A stretch of DNA of 64,000 nucleotides from Comamonadaceae bacterium (GCA_947455465.1 CANGNS010000014.1:1-64000); one strand, 5' to 3'; positions 34,528 to 44,921 are shown, counted from the stretch's first letter. The notes: generated by a model not told the origin, from the letters alone. Numbers and translations: made by a program.

Positions 34528-34945
34528 GCCGCGCCTCATTCTTGACACGAACGTCATCATCAGTGGGGTCTTGTTCAAAGGGGAGGCCATTCGCAGCCTA
34601 TTGCTTTATGCGCTTAACGAGTACCAGCTCGTATTTAGTCAAACCACTTGGGATGAGCTGGCATCGGTTTTTCAGCGCGATGCGTTCGAAAAAATAATGC
34701 CTTTAGGCGCTCGCTTGCGCGTGCTGGCGGAATTGGCCAGTAAGGTGGAGGTCGTTCAAAGCACAAGCACCGTCACGGATTGCCGAGACCCGAAGGACAA
34801 CAAGTTTCTTTCCCTGGCCATTGATGCCAATGCCATTGCGATCGTTACTGGCGACGACGACCTGAAAGTGCTGCACCCGTACAAAGGCATCGCCATTCAA
34901 TCTCCGGCTGACTTTATTCGCCTGCAGATGCCGGCATCACGATAG
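34511..34945 (+). CDS. PIN-domain toxin (putative ribonuclease)
   Basis: A 144-residue PIN protein of the 'putative toxin component, PIN family' group. Acidic metal-binding residues are visible in LILDTNVIISGVLF (first Asp), TTWDELASVF (Glu), DCRDPKDNKFLSLAID (Asp) and VTGDDDLKVL (Asp). PIN toxins cleave tRNA, rRNA or mRNA. The gene overlaps its antitoxin gene by 17 bp. The pair sits between the intact oxidoreductase gene and a second copy of that gene's 3' end. Confidence 0.87.
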   Translation: MRTEPKPRLILDTNVIISGVLFKGEAIRSLLLYALNEYQLVFSQTTWDELASVFQRDAFEKIMPLGARLRVLAELASKVEVVQSTSTVTDCRDPKDNKFLSLAIDANAIAIVTGDDDLKVLHPYKGIAIQSPADFIRLQMPASR

Positions 34946-35260
34946 CCGCTACCTTACCTGCCTCCGGCTAGCCGTACCAACGTACGCCCACCAAGCGGCG
35001 ACTTGCCAAGGACGGCGGTGGGGGTGTTTTTTGTTTAAAGAATTACAAGGGAAGCAGACTGTCTGTTGTCACCTCAAGGGCTTGTGTTGCCGCGCTTTTG
35101 ATAGGAGCTTTCGCCGTCAAGCAACCTACCCAATGCTCTGCGCTTTGCCAAACTGCCCGAAGAGATTCGCGGCTTCGGGCATGTGAAAGCGCGGCATATG
35201 GCGGCGGTGAAACCTAGCTGGGAAGGGCTGGGTGGGAAGCTGCCTTAGCAACAAAGCAGC
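34946..35260. other. 315-bp spacer with a weak hairpin and a duplicated gene end
   Basis: No gene of its own. Just behind the PIN gene, CCCACC (34987-34992) and GGTGGG (35017-35022) could pair over a long loop and are followed by a T-rich run (35026-35034), a possible but weak terminator. The stretch 35038-35125 shows nothing recognisable. From 35126 to 35248 lies the second copy of the oxidoreductase 3' end, described separately, then 12 bp to the end of hrcA. Confidence 0.5.
35126..35248 (+). pseudogene. duplicated 3' end of the indolepyruvate oxidoreductase gene
   Basis: These 123 bp align without gaps to 33983-34105, the last 41 codons (including stop) of the oxidoreductase gene. I count 10 mismatches (113 of 123 identical). 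Translated, 38 of 40 residues agree; the differences are Asp to Asn and Ile to Met, and the other changes are silent or change only the stop codon type (TAA to TAG). The fragment has no start. The mostly silent divergence means both copies evolved as coding sequence before coming together, so it is not a fresh tandem duplication. Confidence 0.9.
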
Positions 35261-36265
35261 TTACTTCTGGTGACTGAGCGCGTTGCTCACCAGCTTGGCC
35301 GTGATGTCCACGATTTGGATCATGCGGTCGTAGGCCATGCGGGTGGGGCCGATCACGCCTAAGGTGCCGACCACTTTGCCGTCCACTTCGTAAGGCGCGC
35401 TGACCACCGACAGCTCTTCAAACGGCACCACCTGGCTTTCGCCGCCAATGTAAATGCGCACGCCCTCGGCGCGACCGGCGATGTCCAGAAGGCGCATGAT
35501 TTGCGCTTTTTGCTCAAACAGCTCAAAAGCGCGGCGCAGATTGCCCATGTCGCTGGAAAAGTCGCTGAGCTTGAGCAAATTGCGCTCGCCAGAAATCACC
35601 ACCTCGTCCTGGTCTTGCGACATGGCCTCGGAATTGACCTTGACGGCTGCCGCCATCAGCCCGGCGATCTCCGAGCGCAGGCTTTCTACCTCCGATTGCA
35701 GGCGGATACGCACCTGGTCGATATCCAGGCCGACGTAGTGGTGGTTCAGAAAATTGGCCGCCTCCACCAGTTGCGCCTGGGTGTAATCGGCCTCGGTAAA
35801 CAGGATGCGGTTTTGCACATCGCCATCGGGCGAGACGATGATGACCAGCACCCGCCGCTCCGACAGGCGCAAAAACTCCATGTGCCGAAAGGCGCTGCTG
35901 CGCCGTGGCGTCATCACCACGCCGACAAACTGCGACAGGTTGGAGAGCAAATTGGCCGCGTTAGAGATGACTCTTTGCGGCTGGTCAGGCGCCAGGCTGT
36001 GCGCGCCAAACTCTTGGGGTTGCACGGTCAGCATGGTGTCCACGAACAGGCGGTAGCCGCGCGCCGTAGGAATACGCCCGGCCGAGGTGTGGGGGCTGAC
36101 AATCAGGCCCAGCTCCTCCAGGTCCGACATGACGTTACGGATGGTGGCGGGCGACAATTCCAGCCCGGATGCCTTGGACAAGGTGCGGCTACCCACCGGC
36201 TGGCCGTCGGCAATGTAGCGTTCAACCAGCGCTTTGAGTAATAACTTGGAGCGATCATCGAGCAT
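35261..36265 (-). CDS. hrcA: heat-inducible transcription repressor HrcA
   Basis: A 334-residue HrcA: N-terminal winged helix ([59 protein letters not shown]) and the GAF-like C-terminal half ending in [19 protein letters not shown]. It represses groE/dnaK-type heat-shock operons by binding CIRCE elements and needs GroEL for folding. ATG 36265 is preferred to the TTG one codon upstream. It is divergent from nadK with only 28 bp between starts; no CIRCE repeat is visible there. Confidence 0.96.
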   Translation of the reverse strand: MLDDRSKLLLKALVERYIADGQPVGSRTLSKASGLELSPATIRNVMSDLEELGLIVSPHTSAGRIPTARGYRLFVDTMLTVQPQEFGAHSLAPDQPQRVISNAANLLSNLSQFVGVVMTPRRSSAFRHMEFLRLSERRVLVIIVSPDGDVQNRILFTEADYTQAQLVEAANFLNHHYVGLDIDQVRIRLQSEVESLRSEIAGLMAAAVKVNSEAMSQDQDEVVISGERNLLKLSDFSSDMGNLRRAFELFEQKAQIMRLLDIAGRAEGVRIYIGGESQVVPFEELSVVSAPYEVDGKVVGTLGVIGPTRMAYDRMIQIVDITAKLVSNALSHQK

Positions 36266-36293
36266 CAAAACATTTTAGTGATGTAATTTGCCC

Positions 36294-37202
36294 ATGAACC
36301 CCCGCCTGAACCCGCAGTTCCGCCAGGTCGCCCTCACCGGCAAATACCTCTCCAGCCACGCGCCGGCAGCCATTGCCGCCTCGCGCGCCACGCTGGACGC
36401 GATTGCCCATTTCCTGATGGACCAGGGCTGCGAGGTGGTGATCGAGGCCGATACCGCCGCCAAACTGGGCCTGAGCGGCTACACCGCGCTGGACATCGAG
36501 TCCATCGGCCGCCAGTGCGGCCTGTGCCTGGTGGTGGGCGGTGACGGCACCATGCTGGGCGTGGGCCGGCGTCTGGCGCCCTTTAAGGTGCCGCTTATTG
36601 GCATCAACCAGGGCCGGCTGGGCTTTATTACCGATATTGCGCTGGAGCGCTACGCCCAAACCCTGGCGCCCATGCTGGCGGGCGAATACGAGGTGGACGA
36701 CCGCAGCCTGATGCAGGCGCAGGTGATGCGCGGCGGGCACTGCGTGTTCTCGGCGCTGGCGCTCAATGACGTGGTGGTCAACCGTGGCGCCACCTCGGGC
36801 ATGGTGGAGTTGCGCGTCGAGGTGGACGGCCACTTTTTGGCCAGCCAGCGCGCCGACGGGCTGATCATCGCCACGCCCACCGGCTCGACGGCGTATGCGC
36901 TGTCGGCCGGCGGGCCCATGCTGCACCCCTCCACGCCGGGCTGGGTGCTGGTGCCGATTGCCCCGCATACCTTGTCCAACCGGCCGATTGTGCTGTCGCA
37001 CACCTCGGAGATCGCCATCGAAATCGTCTCGGGGCGCGATGCCAGCGCCAATTTCGATATGCAGTCGCTGGCCACGCTGATGCACGGCGACCGCATCGTG
37101 GTGCGCCGCTCGGAGCACCAGGCGCGTTTTTTACACCCCCGGGGCTGGACCTACTTTGATACGCTGCGCCGCAAACTGCATTGGAACGAGGGGGGGAGTT
37201 AA
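36294..37202 (+). CDS. nadK: NAD kinase
   Basis: A 302-residue NAD kinase with the catalytic motif [13 protein letters not shown], the following [12 protein letters not shown], the NE/D-type [10 protein letters not shown] equivalent ([18 protein letters not shown]) and the [20 protein letters not shown] glycine-rich loop. It makes NADP from NAD using ATP or polyphosphate. It starts 28 bp from divergent hrcA and ends 3 bp before recN, a gene order I associate with this bacterial group. Confidence 0.96.
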   Translation: MNPRLNPQFRQVALTGKYLSSHAPAAIAASRATLDAIAHFLMDQGCEVVIEADTAAKLGLSGYTALDIESIGRQCGLCLVVGGDGTMLGVGRRLAPFKVPLIGINQGRLGFITDIALERYAQTLAPMLAGEYEVDDRSLMQAQVMRGGHCVFSALALNDVVVNRGATSGMVELRVEVDGHFLASQRADGLIIATPTGSTAYALSAGGPMLHPSTPGWVLVPIAPHTLSNRPIVLSHTSEIAIEIVSGRDASANFDMQSLATLMHGDRIVVRRSEHQARFLHPRGWTYFDTLRRKLHWNEGGS

Positions 37203-37205
37203 AAG

Positions 37206-38858
37206 GTGGGCCTCAAACGCATCGTGCTGCGCGACTTTGTGATCGTCGCAGCCCTGGACCTGGAGCTGGAAAGCGGCTTTACCGTACTCACCGGCGAGAC
37301 CGGCGCGGGTAAATCGATTCTGATTGACGCATTGCAACTGGCCACCGGCGCCCGCGCCGATGTCGGTTTGATCCGCGAAGGCGCGCCGCGCACCGACGTG
37401 AGCGCCGAATTTGACACCCCCGGCGCCTTGCTGGACTGGCTCCAAGAGGCAGGTTTTGAAGCGGGCGAGACCCTGCTGTTGCGCCGCAGCCTGGACGCAG
37501 CCGGTAAAAGCCGCGCCTGGATCAACGGCCTGCCCGCCACCGCCCAGCAGCTGCGCCATGTGGGCGAGCAGGTGCTCGACATCCACGGCCAGCACGCTTG
37601 GCAAAGCCTGACCCGCCCCGACGCGGTGCGTCGCCTGTTGGACGACTACGCCCGCATCTCCACCAGCGCCCTGGCCGCCTTGTGGCAAAACCTGCGCCAG
37701 GCCCAAGAGGCTTATGACAAAGCGCTCGCCGCCCAAGACCAACTGCAGCGCGAGCGCGAGCGCCTGGCCTGGCAAATCGGCGAGCTCGACAAGCTGCAGC
37801 CCCAAATCGACGAGTGGGACAGCCTCAACAGCGCCCACAGCCGCCTGGCGCACGGCCAGACTTTGCTGGACGCGGCCCAGTCAGCCCTGGCTCTCTTGGC
37901 CGACGAGGAGGCACCCGCGCTCACCCAATTGCACAGCGCTTTGCAGCAAGTCCAAAACCAGGTGCATCTGGACCATGAATTTCAGGGCCCGGCCGAGGTG
38001 CTGGCCTCGGCCATCGCGCAGGTGGAGGACGCGGTCTACAGCCTGCGCGCCTACCAGCGCCGCGTCGAGTTGGACCCGGCCCAACTGGCCGCGCTGGACG
38101 AGCGCATGGCTTTGTGGGTGTCTTTGGCGCGCCGCTACAAGCGCGCGCCCCAAGAATTGGCCGCCACCCATGCTGCCTGGAAAGCCGAGCTGGCCCAGCT
38201 CGACGCCGCCGCCGACAGCGCGCATTTGCAGGCCCTGGCAGAGCAGGCGCGCGCCGCCTTTGTGCAAGAGGCCAAAAAAGTCTCCAAAGCGCGCCACAAA
38301 GCGGCGCCGCTCCTGGCTGGCGCCATCACCCAGGCCATGCAAGGTTTGGGCATGGAGGGCGGCCAGTTCCAGGTGCAGCTGCAAGCGCACGCGCAGCCCC
38401 AGGCAAGCGGCCTCGAAGAGGTGCTTTTTTTAGTGGCCGGGCATGCCAGCAGTACGCCGCGCGCAGTGGGCAAGGTGGCCTCGGGCGGCGAGCTCTCGCG
38501 CATCGCGCTGGCTATTGCGGTGACTACCAGCCAGGGCGGTGGCGCGCAAACCCTGATCTTTGACGAAGTAGACGCCGGTGTGGGCGGCGCGGTCGCGCAC
38601 ACTGTGGGCCGCCTGATGCGCCAGCTCGGGCGCGACCGCCAGGTGCTGGCCGTCAGCCATTTGCCCCAAGTGGCTGCCTGCGCTGACCAGCACTGGGTGG
38701 TGCGCAAGCAGTTCCAGGACGGCGCCACGCGCAGCAGCGTCGCCCCGGTGGCGCAGACCGAGCGTGAGGCTGAAATCGCCCGCATGCTCGGCGGCCAGGT
38801 GGCCTCGGCCACGACACTGGCCCATGCCCGCGAAATGCTGGAACAAGCCCATGGCTGA
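37206..38858 (+). CDS. recN: DNA repair protein RecN
   Basis: A 550-residue SMC-like ATPase: Walker [16 protein letters not shown] close to the N-terminus, long coiled-coil arms in about residues 150-390 (rich in Gln, Ala, Leu, Arg), the signature [13 protein letters not shown] and Walker [13 protein letters not shown] near the C-terminus, then [15 protein letters not shown]. It helps repair double-strand breaks. It starts with GTG 3 bp after nadK; GGGAG upstream serves as ribosome binding site. Its last 8 bp overlap the rapZ start chosen here. Confidence 0.96.
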   Translation: MGLKRIVLRDFVIVAALDLELESGFTVLTGETGAGKSILIDALQLATGARADVGLIREGAPRTDVSAEFDTPGALLDWLQEAGFEAGETLLLRRSLDAAGKSRAWINGLPATAQQLRHVGEQVLDIHGQHAWQSLTRPDAVRRLLDDYARISTSALAALWQNLRQAQEAYDKALAAQDQLQRERERLAWQIGELDKLQPQIDEWDSLNSAHSRLAHGQTLLDAAQSALALLADEEAPALTQLHSALQQVQNQVHLDHEFQGPAEVLASAIAQVEDAVYSLRAYQRRVELDPAQLAALDERMALWVSLARRYKRAPQELAATHAAWKAELAQLDAAADSAHLQALAEQARAAFVQEAKKVSKARHKAAPLLAGAITQAMQGLGMEGGQFQVQLQAHAQPQASGLEEVLFLVAGHASSTPRAVGKVASGGELSRIALAIAVTTSQGGGAQTLIFDEVDAGVGGAVAHTVGRLMRQLGRDRQVLAVSHLPQVAACADQHWVVRKQFQDGATRSSVAPVAQTEREAEIARMLGGQVASATTLAHAREMLEQAHG

Positions 38859-39756
38859 TACGCCCATGGAGCTGGTGCTCATCACCGGCATGTCCGGCTC
38901 GGGCAAATCGGTGGCCTTGCACGCTTTGGAGGACGCCGGTTATTACTGTGTAGACAACCTTCCGCCCCAGCTATTGCTCGATTTTGTGGCGTTGCAGGCG
39001 GGCGCCCCGGCGGCGCGCGTGGCCATTGCCATGGATGTGCGCAGCGCCAAGGCCTTTCCGCAGGTGCCCGCCCAGCTCGAGCGCTTGCGCGCCCAGGGCA
39101 TGGCCATCAAAACCTTGTTTTTGGACGCCAGCACCGAGACTTTGGTGCGCCGCTACTCCGAGACGCGCCGTCGCCACCCCTTGTCGCAGGCCGACGCCGT
39201 CCCCGGCGATGCCCAGCACGCGCTGGTCGAGGCCATTGAGCTGGAGCGGCGCATGCTCGAGGCCATGCGGGCGCAGTCCTATGTGATTGATTCGAGCATG
39301 ATCCGCGCCGCACAGCTGCAAAGCTTTGTCAAAAGCCTGATCACCGCGCCGGTGGCCCAGCTCACGCTGGTGTTTCAGTCTTTTGCTTTCAAACGCGGCA
39401 TTCCCTCGGACGCCGACTATGTGTTTGATGTGCGCATGCTGCCCAACCCGCATTACGAGCCGGTGCTGCGCGCGCTCACCGGGCGCGATGCGCCGGTCGC
39501 CGCGTATCTGCGCGGCCAGCCTTCGGTGGCCCAAATGCAGCAGCACATCGCCGGTTTTCTGGAAACCTGGCTTGATGCCCTGGTGCTGGACCACCGCAGC
39601 TATGTGACGGTGGCCATCGGCTGCACCGGCGGCCAGCACCGCTCGGTGTACCTGGTAGAGCAACTGGCCGCGCACTTCGCCCCCCAGTGGGTGACGCTGC
39701 GCCGCCACCGCGAGCTCGATCCCTTGCCCCCAGCGGCCCCTGAGCCCACCGCGTAA
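38851..39756 (+). CDS. rapZ: RNase adapter protein RapZ (YvcJ family nucleotide-binding protein)
   Basis: A 301-residue protein with Walker [58 protein letters not shown] and the C-terminal [18 protein letters not shown], all hallmarks of RapZ/YvcJ. In E. coli RapZ guides RNase E to the small RNA GlmZ; in other bacteria the family links nucleotide binding to cell-wall control. Start: ATG 38851 (overlapping recN by 8 bp) or ATG 38866; neither has a strong ribosome binding site. No ptsN or hprK is adjacent in this window. Confidence 0.94.
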   Translation: MADTPMELVLITGMSGSGKSVALHALEDAGYYCVDNLPPQLLLDFVALQAGAPAARVAIAMDVRSAKAFPQVPAQLERLRAQGMAIKTLFLDASTETLVRRYSETRRRHPLSQADAVPGDAQHALVEAIELERRMLEAMRAQSYVIDSSMIRAAQLQSFVKSLITAPVAQLTLVFQSFAFKRGIPSDADYVFDVRMLPNPHYEPVLRALTGRDAPVAAYLRGQPSVAQMQQHIAGFLETWLDALVLDHRSYVTVAIGCTGGQHRSVYLVEQLAAHFAPQWVTLRRHRELDPLPPAAPEPTA

Positions 39757-39759
39757 AAC

Positions 39760-40815
39760 TTATTTTTGCGCCAGCAAGGTACGCACGGGCGCGGGCAGGC
39801 CCAGTGCGGGCCACTGGTCCGCAGTGACCCAGCCGCCGGCAATGTCGGGCAAGGCCTGGCCGGTTTTGAGCAACAACTGGCAAGGGTGCAAATGCAGGTC
39901 TTTGTGGGTGAGCACGTGCACAAAGGCGGGCCCGTCTGCTACGCCTTTACGTAGCGGCGCGGGCAGGGCGGCGCGCAGTTGGGCGGCGCTGTCAAACACC
40001 GGCAGGCAATGCAAACCGGCCCAAATACCGGGCGCCGGGCGGCGCTGCAGCCAGACGGCGCCACTGGCATCTTGCGCCCACAGCAGCCACAACGATTGGG
40101 CGCTGCGCTTGAGTTTGCGGCTGCGCACCGGGAAATCGGCCATGCGCTGTTGGGCATGCGCCTGGCAGCGGTTTTGTAGCGGGCAGACATGGCACGCCGG
40201 ATGGCGCGCGGCGCAGACGGTGGCGCCCAAGTCCATCATGCCCTGGGTGTAGCGGGCCATCGCCTTTGCACCGTCTTGCGCGCTGGGCAGCAGCGCATCC
40301 GCGGCCTGCCACAGGGCGCGCTCCTGGGCGGCTTGCGCCAGGTCGCCCTCAAACGCGAGCAAGCGGGTGAGCACGCGTTTGACGTTGGCATCCAAAATCG
40401 CCACGCGCTCGCCAAAGCACAAGGAGGCGATCGCCGCCGCCGTCGAGCGGCCGATGCCTGGCAAGCTTTGCAGCACGTCGGCCTGGCGCGGAAACTGCCC
40501 GCCATGCTGCGCCACCACCATTTGCGCGCAGCGGTGCAGATTGCGCGCCCGGCTGTAGTAGCCCAGGCCGCTCCACAAGCCCATGACCTCGTCCTGGCTG
40601 GCGGCAGCCAGATCGGCCACCGTGGGCAAGCGCGCAGTAAAGCGGGCAAAGTAGTCCAGCACCGTGCGCACCTGGGTTTGCTGCAGCATGATTTCGGAGA
40701 GCCAGACGCGGTAGGGATCGGTCGTGTTTTGCCAGGGCAGGCTGTTGCGCCCGTGCACTTTTTGCCAGGCCACCACCGCCTGCGCCACGGTGGGCGCGCT
40801 CACGGCTTTTGGCAT
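39760..40815 (-). CDS. mutY: A/G-specific adenine DNA glycosylase MutY
   Basis: A 351-residue MutY: helix-hairpin-helix [15 protein letters not shown], catalytic Asp in [21 protein letters not shown], the 4Fe-4S cluster cysteines in [17 protein letters not shown], and a C-terminal NUDIX-like 8-oxoG recognition domain. It removes adenine mispaired with 8-oxoguanine. It overlaps the end of mutM by 16 bp, so the two enzymes that deal with 8-oxoguanine are made from one transcript. It converges on rapZ with a 3-bp gap. Confidence 0.95.
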   Translation of the reverse strand: MPKAVSAPTVAQAVVAWQKVHGRNSLPWQNTTDPYRVWLSEIMLQQTQVRTVLDYFARFTARLPTVADLAAASQDEVMGLWSGLGYYSRARNLHRCAQMVVAQHGGQFPRQADVLQSLPGIGRSTAAAIASLCFGERVAILDANVKRVLTRLLAFEGDLAQAAQERALWQAADALLPSAQDGAKAMARYTQGMMDLGATVCAARHPACHVCPLQNRCQAHAQQRMADFPVRSRKLKRSAQSLWLLWAQDASGAVWLQRRPAPGIWAGLHCLPVFDSAAQLRAALPAPLRKGVADGPAFVHVLTHKDLHLHPCQLLLKTGQALPDIAGGWVTADQWPALGLPAPVRTLLAQK

Positions 40816-41615
40816 ACCGGGCAGAAAAAAGTGGAGCGCTGGCCTTGGCGGATGCTGCGGATGGGGCTGGCGCAGACCCGGCAGGGCAGGCCCTGGCGGC
40901 CATAGACGGCGGCCTCCAGCTGAAAGTAGCCCGATTCGCCCTGCGCATTGGAAAAGTCCTTGAGCGTGCTGCCGCCAATTTGCACCGCGCGCGCCAGTAC
41001 GGTGCGAATAGCCTGGCGCAGACGCTCGATGCGCGGGCGGCTGATGCGCGCAGCGCGCGTGCTCGGGCGTATGCCGGCCATGAACAAGGCTTCGCTGGCG
41101 TAAATATTGCCCACACCGACCACCACCTCGCCGGCCAGCAACAGGGGTTTGATCGCGGTCTTGCGCTCGCGCAGCGCTTGGTAAAAAGCCTCGGGCGCAA
41201 AGTCCTCGCCCAGCGGCTCCACGCCCAGGCGGCCCAAGAGCTTTTGCGCCTGCGGGCTGTCTTGGCTGGGGGCAAACACCACGGCGCCAAAGCGGCGCGG
41301 GTCGTGCAAGCGCAGCGTGCCAGCGCTGGTTTGCAGGTCAAAGTGGTCATGTTTGCCCGGCGCGGGCAGCCCGACTTCAAAACGCACGCTGCCCGACATG
41401 CCCAAATGCAGCAGCAAAAGGCCGCGCTCCAGGTCAATAAGCAGGTATTTACCCCGCCGGCGCACACCCAGCACCTGTTGGCCACACAAAGACGCAGGCG
41501 TGCAGCCCAGCGGCCAGCGCAAGGGCTTACCCATGCGCACGGCCTCAATACGCGCACCTGCAATGCGCAGGGCAAAGCTTTGGCGTGTCACTTCGACTTC
41601 GGGTAGTTCGGGCAT
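40800..41615 (-). CDS. mutM: formamidopyrimidine-DNA glycosylase MutM/Fpg
   Basis: A 271-residue Fpg: the N-terminal [11 protein letters not shown] supplies the catalytic Pro and Glu, [11 protein letters not shown] and [12 protein letters not shown] follow, then [17 protein letters not shown], and a C-terminal zinc finger (CRVCASPI then FFCPVCQ). It excises 8-oxoguanine opposite cytosine. ATG 41615 gives the invariant M-P-E-L-P-E-V start. It is the first gene of the mutM-mutY pair and diverges from the TPR gene across 77 bp. Confidence 0.96.
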   Translation of the reverse strand: MPELPEVEVTRQSFALRIAGARIEAVRMGKPLRWPLGCTPASLCGQQVLGVRRRGKYLLIDLERGLLLLHLGMSGSVRFEVGLPAPGKHDHFDLQTSAGTLRLHDPRRFGAVVFAPSQDSPQAQKLLGRLGVEPLGEDFAPEAFYQALRERKTAIKPLLLAGEVVVGVGNIYASEALFMAGIRPSTRAARISRPRIERLRQAIRTVLARAVQIGGSTLKDFSNAQGESGYFQLEAAVYGRQGLPCRVCASPIRSIRQGQRSTFFCPVCQKP

Positions 41616-41692
41616 GCGGATGGTGCGGTAAAGAATAGGGCGGCTGTTCGCCGCACAGGCCCGGATGGCGGGCCTTGGATTATTATGGCCGC

Positions 41693-43450
41693 ATGTCACG
41701 CATCTCTCTGTTCCTAGGCGCTTGTTTGCTGGCGCTGGCCCCCGCCGCGTTCGCGCAAACGCCTGCGGCTGCGGCCCCATCGGCGCCCAAAACACCCGAG
41801 CGCTCGGCCCTGGATGCCCAGCTGATGTACCAGCTGCTCATCAGCGAGCTGAGTTTCCAAAACACCGATTACGGTTCGGCCTATGGCCTGATGCTGCACG
41901 CCGCGCGAGAGTCAGGCGACGCCCAACTCTACGAGCGCGCCATCGAGATGGCCCTGACCGCCCGCGACGCCAACGCCGCCATGGCGGCGGCCAAAGCCTG
42001 GCAGCAGGCCCAACCCCAGTCGCCCGACCCGGACCGCCATTTGCTGCAACTGGCCATCGGCCTGAACCGCCTGCCCGACAGCCTGGCCGTTTTACAAAGA
42101 ATGCTGGCGCGCGCGCCAGCGGCTGAAAAATCCGCCGCAATTACCGGCTTGACCCGCTTTTACACCCGGGCTACCGAAAAAACCGCTGCCGCCGATTTGG
42201 TGGAAAAAGCCCTGGCGCCCGAGCTGGCCAACCGCGCCACCGGCCCTGCCGCCTGGGCGGCCATTGGCAATTTGCGCTTGCTGGCCAATAACAAGGCCGC
42301 AGCCCTGGCGGCGGCGCGCAAGGGCGCCGCGCTCAACCCGGCTTCGGACGACGTGGCCATGCTGGCCATTACTTTGCTTGACCCGCCGGCCGAAGGCATG
42401 GCCGAACTTTTGCAGACTTATTTCGCCGGACCGGCGACATTGCAAGTGCGCATGGGCTATGTGCGCAAATTGATCGACTTGCAGCGCTACGACCAGGCTT
42501 TGGACCAGGTGCAGCGGCTCACCCGCGACAAGCCCGATTTCCCCGACGCCTGGCTGGTGCAAGGCTCTATCGAGTTTCAAAACCAGGCTTTGGAGTCGGC
42601 TGCGCGCTCCTTGTCGGCCTATGTGGCTTTGGTGGCGCCAGCGCTAGCCTTGCCCGAGGGTGACGCGCTGGTGCTGACGCCGCGCGGCCTGGTGCAGGCC
42701 TATTTGCTGTTGTCTCAAATTGCCGAGAAGCAGCGCGATTTTGCCCAGGCGCAAAGCTACCTGGAGCGCATTCGCAGTCCGCAAGACGCCGCCCGGGTGC
42801 AATTGCGCCGCGCCATGATCACCGCCCAGGCCGGCAGTGTGGACGACGCGCTGGCCCTGCTGGACAAACTGCCCGACACCGACCCCGACGAGGCCCGTAT
42901 CAAACTCAATGCGCAGGTGCAGCTGTTGCGCGAGCACCAGCGCGAGCAACATGCCTACGAACTGCTCGCCCAGGAGCGCAAGCGCAACCCGCAGGACGCG
43001 GACCTGATGTACGAACAGGCTTTGTCGGCTGAAAAACTGGGGCGCCTGGGCGAAATGGAGTCTTTGCTGCGCGCCGTGATTAAGCAGCAGCCCGATTACC
43101 ATGCCGCCTACAACGCGCTGGGCTATTCGCTGGCTGAGCGCAATGTACGCCTGCCGGAGGCGCGTGCACTGGTCACCAAAGCGCTGGAATTTGCCCCTAA
43201 CGACCCCTTTATTCTGGACAGTCTGGCCTGGGTGGAGTTTCGCAGCGGCAACCACGCGCAGGCGCTGCGGATTTTGCAAGAAGCCTATCTGGCCCGGCCC
43301 GATGCCGAGATCGCCGCCCACCTGGGCGAGGTGCTGTGGGCCATGAACCAGCGCGAAGAAGCCAGCGCCGCCTGGCGCAAAGGCCTGGACCTGAACGCCA
43401 ACAGCGAGACGCTCAAGTCCACCATCTTGCGGCTGCGCGGATCGCTATGA
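41693..43450 (+). CDS. exported tetratricopeptide-repeat protein
   Basis: A 585-residue protein with a signal peptide ([19 protein letters not shown]) and TPR-like helical repeats over nearly the whole length; clear TPRs are [20 protein letters not shown] and [20 protein letters not shown] near the C-terminus. Proteins of this type stand beside mutM/lolB in many beta- and gammaproteobacteria and are thought to act in the periplasm; the partner is unknown. The stop overlaps the lolB start (ATGA), which suggests joint work in outer-membrane lipoprotein handling. An AT-rich TTATTATGG lies just before the start as possible -10. Confidence 0.9.
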   Translation: MSRISLFLGACLLALAPAAFAQTPAAAAPSAPKTPERSALDAQLMYQLLISELSFQNTDYGSAYGLMLHAARESGDAQLYERAIEMALTARDANAAMAAAKAWQQAQPQSPDPDRHLLQLAIGLNRLPDSLAVLQRMLARAPAAEKSAAITGLTRFYTRATEKTAAADLVEKALAPELANRATGPAAWAAIGNLRLLANNKAAALAAARKGAALNPASDDVAMLAITLLDPPAEGMAELLQTYFAGPATLQVRMGYVRKLIDLQRYDQALDQVQRLTRDKPDFPDAWLVQGSIEFQNQALESAARSLSAYVALVAPALALPEGDALVLTPRGLVQAYLLLSQIAEKQRDFAQAQSYLERIRSPQDAARVQLRRAMITAQAGSVDDALALLDKLPDTDPDEARIKLNAQVQLLREHQREQHAYELLAQERKRNPQDADLMYEQALSAEKLGRLGEMESLLRAVIKQQPDYHAAYNALGYSLAERNVRLPEARALVTKALEFAPNDPFILDSLAWVEFRSGNHAQALRILQEAYLARPDAEIAAHLGEVLWAMNQREEASAAWRKGLDLNANSETLKSTILRLRGSL

Positions 43451-43959
43451 ACGCTGCGGCGCAGCGGCCAGACTGGCTGCGCCGTGCGGCGCTGACCTTG
43501 GTGGCGCTGCTCTTGGCCGCCTGCGCCAGCCCGCCGCCGGCCACCCGCTATGTGCATGCCAATGATGTCTGGCAAGGCCGCCTGTCCGTGCAAGTGGCCA
43601 GCGAGCCGGCCCAGCGCATCAGCGCCGATTTCTTTCTGGAAGGCAGCCCGCAGGCCGGCAGCCTGACGCTAGACAGCGCCCTGGGCACCCGCATGGCCCG
43701 CATGCAGTGGGATGGCGCCGGCGCGCTGCTGCAAACGCCCGGCCAAAGCCAGCGCTTTGCCTCTTTAGACGCCATGGTGCAGCACACCGTGGGCAGTGCG
43801 CTGCCGATGCCGGCGCTGTTTGCCTGGCTGCGTGGCCAGGCCGTCAGCGCAGCTGGCTGGGAATTGCTGACCTTGGACCAAGTGCAAGGCCGCATCCGCG
43901 CCCGCAGCGTTCAGCGCGTGCCCGCCACGCAGCTCGACATCGTGCTCGAAGCCAGATAA
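43447..43959 (+). CDS. lolB: outer-membrane lipoprotein receptor LolB
   Basis: A 170-residue lipoprotein with lipobox LLAAC (Cys26) and the LolB fold: DVWQGRLSVQV, ADFFLEGSPQAGSLTL, a central LGTRMARMQWD and FAWLRGQ. It accepts lipoproteins from LolA and inserts them into the outer membrane. It is slightly short for the family. ATG 43447 overlaps the TPR stop; ispE starts 7 bp after its stop, giving one operon. Confidence 0.9.
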   Translation: MNAAAQRPDWLRRAALTLVALLLAACASPPPATRYVHANDVWQGRLSVQVASEPAQRISADFFLEGSPQAGSLTLDSALGTRMARMQWDGAGALLQTPGQSQRFASLDAMVQHTVGSALPMPALFAWLRGQAVSAAGWELLTLDQVQGRIRARSVQRVPATQLDIVLEAR

Positions 43960-43966
43960 TCCGGCC

Positions 43967-44800
43967 ATGCAGGCGCTCTACGACATCCCGGCCCCGGCCA
44001 AGCTCAATCTGTTTTTGCACATCACCGGCCGGCGCAGCGACGGCTACCACTTGCTGCAATCGGCTTTTATGCTGATCGATTGGTGCGACCAGCTGCACTT
44101 TGCCCTGCGCAGCGACGGGCACATCAGCCGCGAAGACCTGGGCGTGGCCCTGCCCGCCGACGATTTGTGCGTGCGCGCCGCCCGCGCCTTGCAAGCGGCC
44201 ACCGCCTGCCCGCTGGGCGTGCACATTGGCGTGGCCAAATCGGTGCCCAGCCAGGCCGGCATGGGCGGGGGCTCCTCGGACGCGGCCTCGACGCTGCTGG
44301 CGCTCAACCGCTTGTGGAAAACAGGCCTGAGCCGCAGCCAGCTGGCCGCTATCGGCTTGCAATTGGGCGCTGACGTGCCTTTTTTCCTGCTCGGCCAGCA
44401 CGCCTGGGTCGAGGGCGTAGGCGAAGTTTTGACGCCGCTGACCCTGCCAAAAGCCCGCTTTGCGGTGCTCAAACCCCAGGCCGGTTTGGACACCCGCGCC
44501 GTCTTTGCCCACCCCCTGCTGGAGCGCAACACCGCTCTTGCTATAATTTCAGGCTTCGCTGCGGACCCCTTTGGCTTTGGCCACAATGACTTGCAGCCAG
44601 TTGCCCAGATGCTCTGCCCGGCAGTCGGTGAATCCATAGACTGGTTTGCCGCCCAAGGATTGCACGCCAGGATGACCGGTTCAGGAAGTGCGGTGTTCGC
44701 GCAATTGCCCCATGGCAAGGATGTTCATGACGCCCCCGGCGGTATGACGCTCAAGACGTGCAGCAGTTTGGATACCCACCCGCTGCAGGGTTGGTGTTAA
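43967..44800 (+). CDS. ispE: 4-diphosphocytidyl-2-C-methyl-D-erythritol kinase
   Basis: A 277-residue GHMP kinase of the MEP isoprenoid pathway: N-terminal PAPAKLNLFLHITGRRSDGYH, ATP-binding VPSQAGMGGGSSDAASTLLALN, GADVPFFLLG and the C-terminal MTGSGSAVFAQ. It phosphorylates CDP-methylerythritol. It follows lolB closely. A strong extended -10 (TGCTATAAT) lies inside the gene at 44539-44547 and may serve the tRNA and prs genes downstream. Confidence 0.95.
   Translation: MQALYDIPAPAKLNLFLHITGRRSDGYHLLQSAFMLIDWCDQLHFALRSDGHISREDLGVALPADDLCVRAARALQAATACPLGVHIGVAKSVPSQAGMGGGSSDAASTLLALNRLWKTGLSRSQLAAIGLQLGADVPFFLLGQHAWVEGVGEVLTPLTLPKARFAVLKPQAGLDTRAVFAHPLLERNTALAIISGFAADPFGFGHNDLQPVAQMLCPAVGESIDWFAAQGLHARMTGSGSAVFAQLPHGKDVHDAPGGMTLKTCSSLDTHPLQGWC
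44539..44547 (+). promoter_or_regulatory. extended -10 promoter element inside ispE
   Basis: TGCTATAAT is a perfect extended -10 element (TGnTATAAT) in otherwise GC-rich coding sequence, about 300 bp before tRNA-Gln. There is no good -35 box 17 bp upstream (CTGGAG), which extended -10 promoters do not need. It would give tRNA-Gln, prs and perhaps rplY a promoter independent of lolB-ispE. Confidence 0.45.
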
Positions 44801-44844
44801 AGCGACGAAGTTTCGGTTGGCAGCCTAAGGCTGTGGACCTGTGT

Positions 44845-44921
44845 AGGGGAATCGCCAAGTTGGTTAAGGCACTGGATTTTGATTCCAGCATGCGAAGGTT
44901 CGAATCCTTCTTCCCCTGCCA
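44845..44921 (+). tRNA. tRNA-Gln (anticodon TTG)
   Basis: A full cloverleaf with encoded CCA: acceptor arms AGGGGAA (44845-44851) and TTCCCCT (44911-44917), D arm around GCCAAGTTGGTTAAGGC, anticodon arm CTGGA-TTTTGAT-TCCAG with anticodon TTG, T arm GAAGGTTCGAATCCTTC, discriminator G and CCA. It lies between ispE and prs, the typical place in betaproteobacteria. Confidence 0.96.

Noticed and set aside
34987-35034. Intrinsic terminator behind the PIN toxin gene
   Set aside because: The possible stem has only 6 bp over a 24-nt loop and the T run is interrupted; noted only within the spacer entry.
36266-36293. A CIRCE element between hrcA and nadK
   Set aside because: The 28-bp gap is too short to hold the 9-9-9 inverted repeat and no such repeat is seen there.
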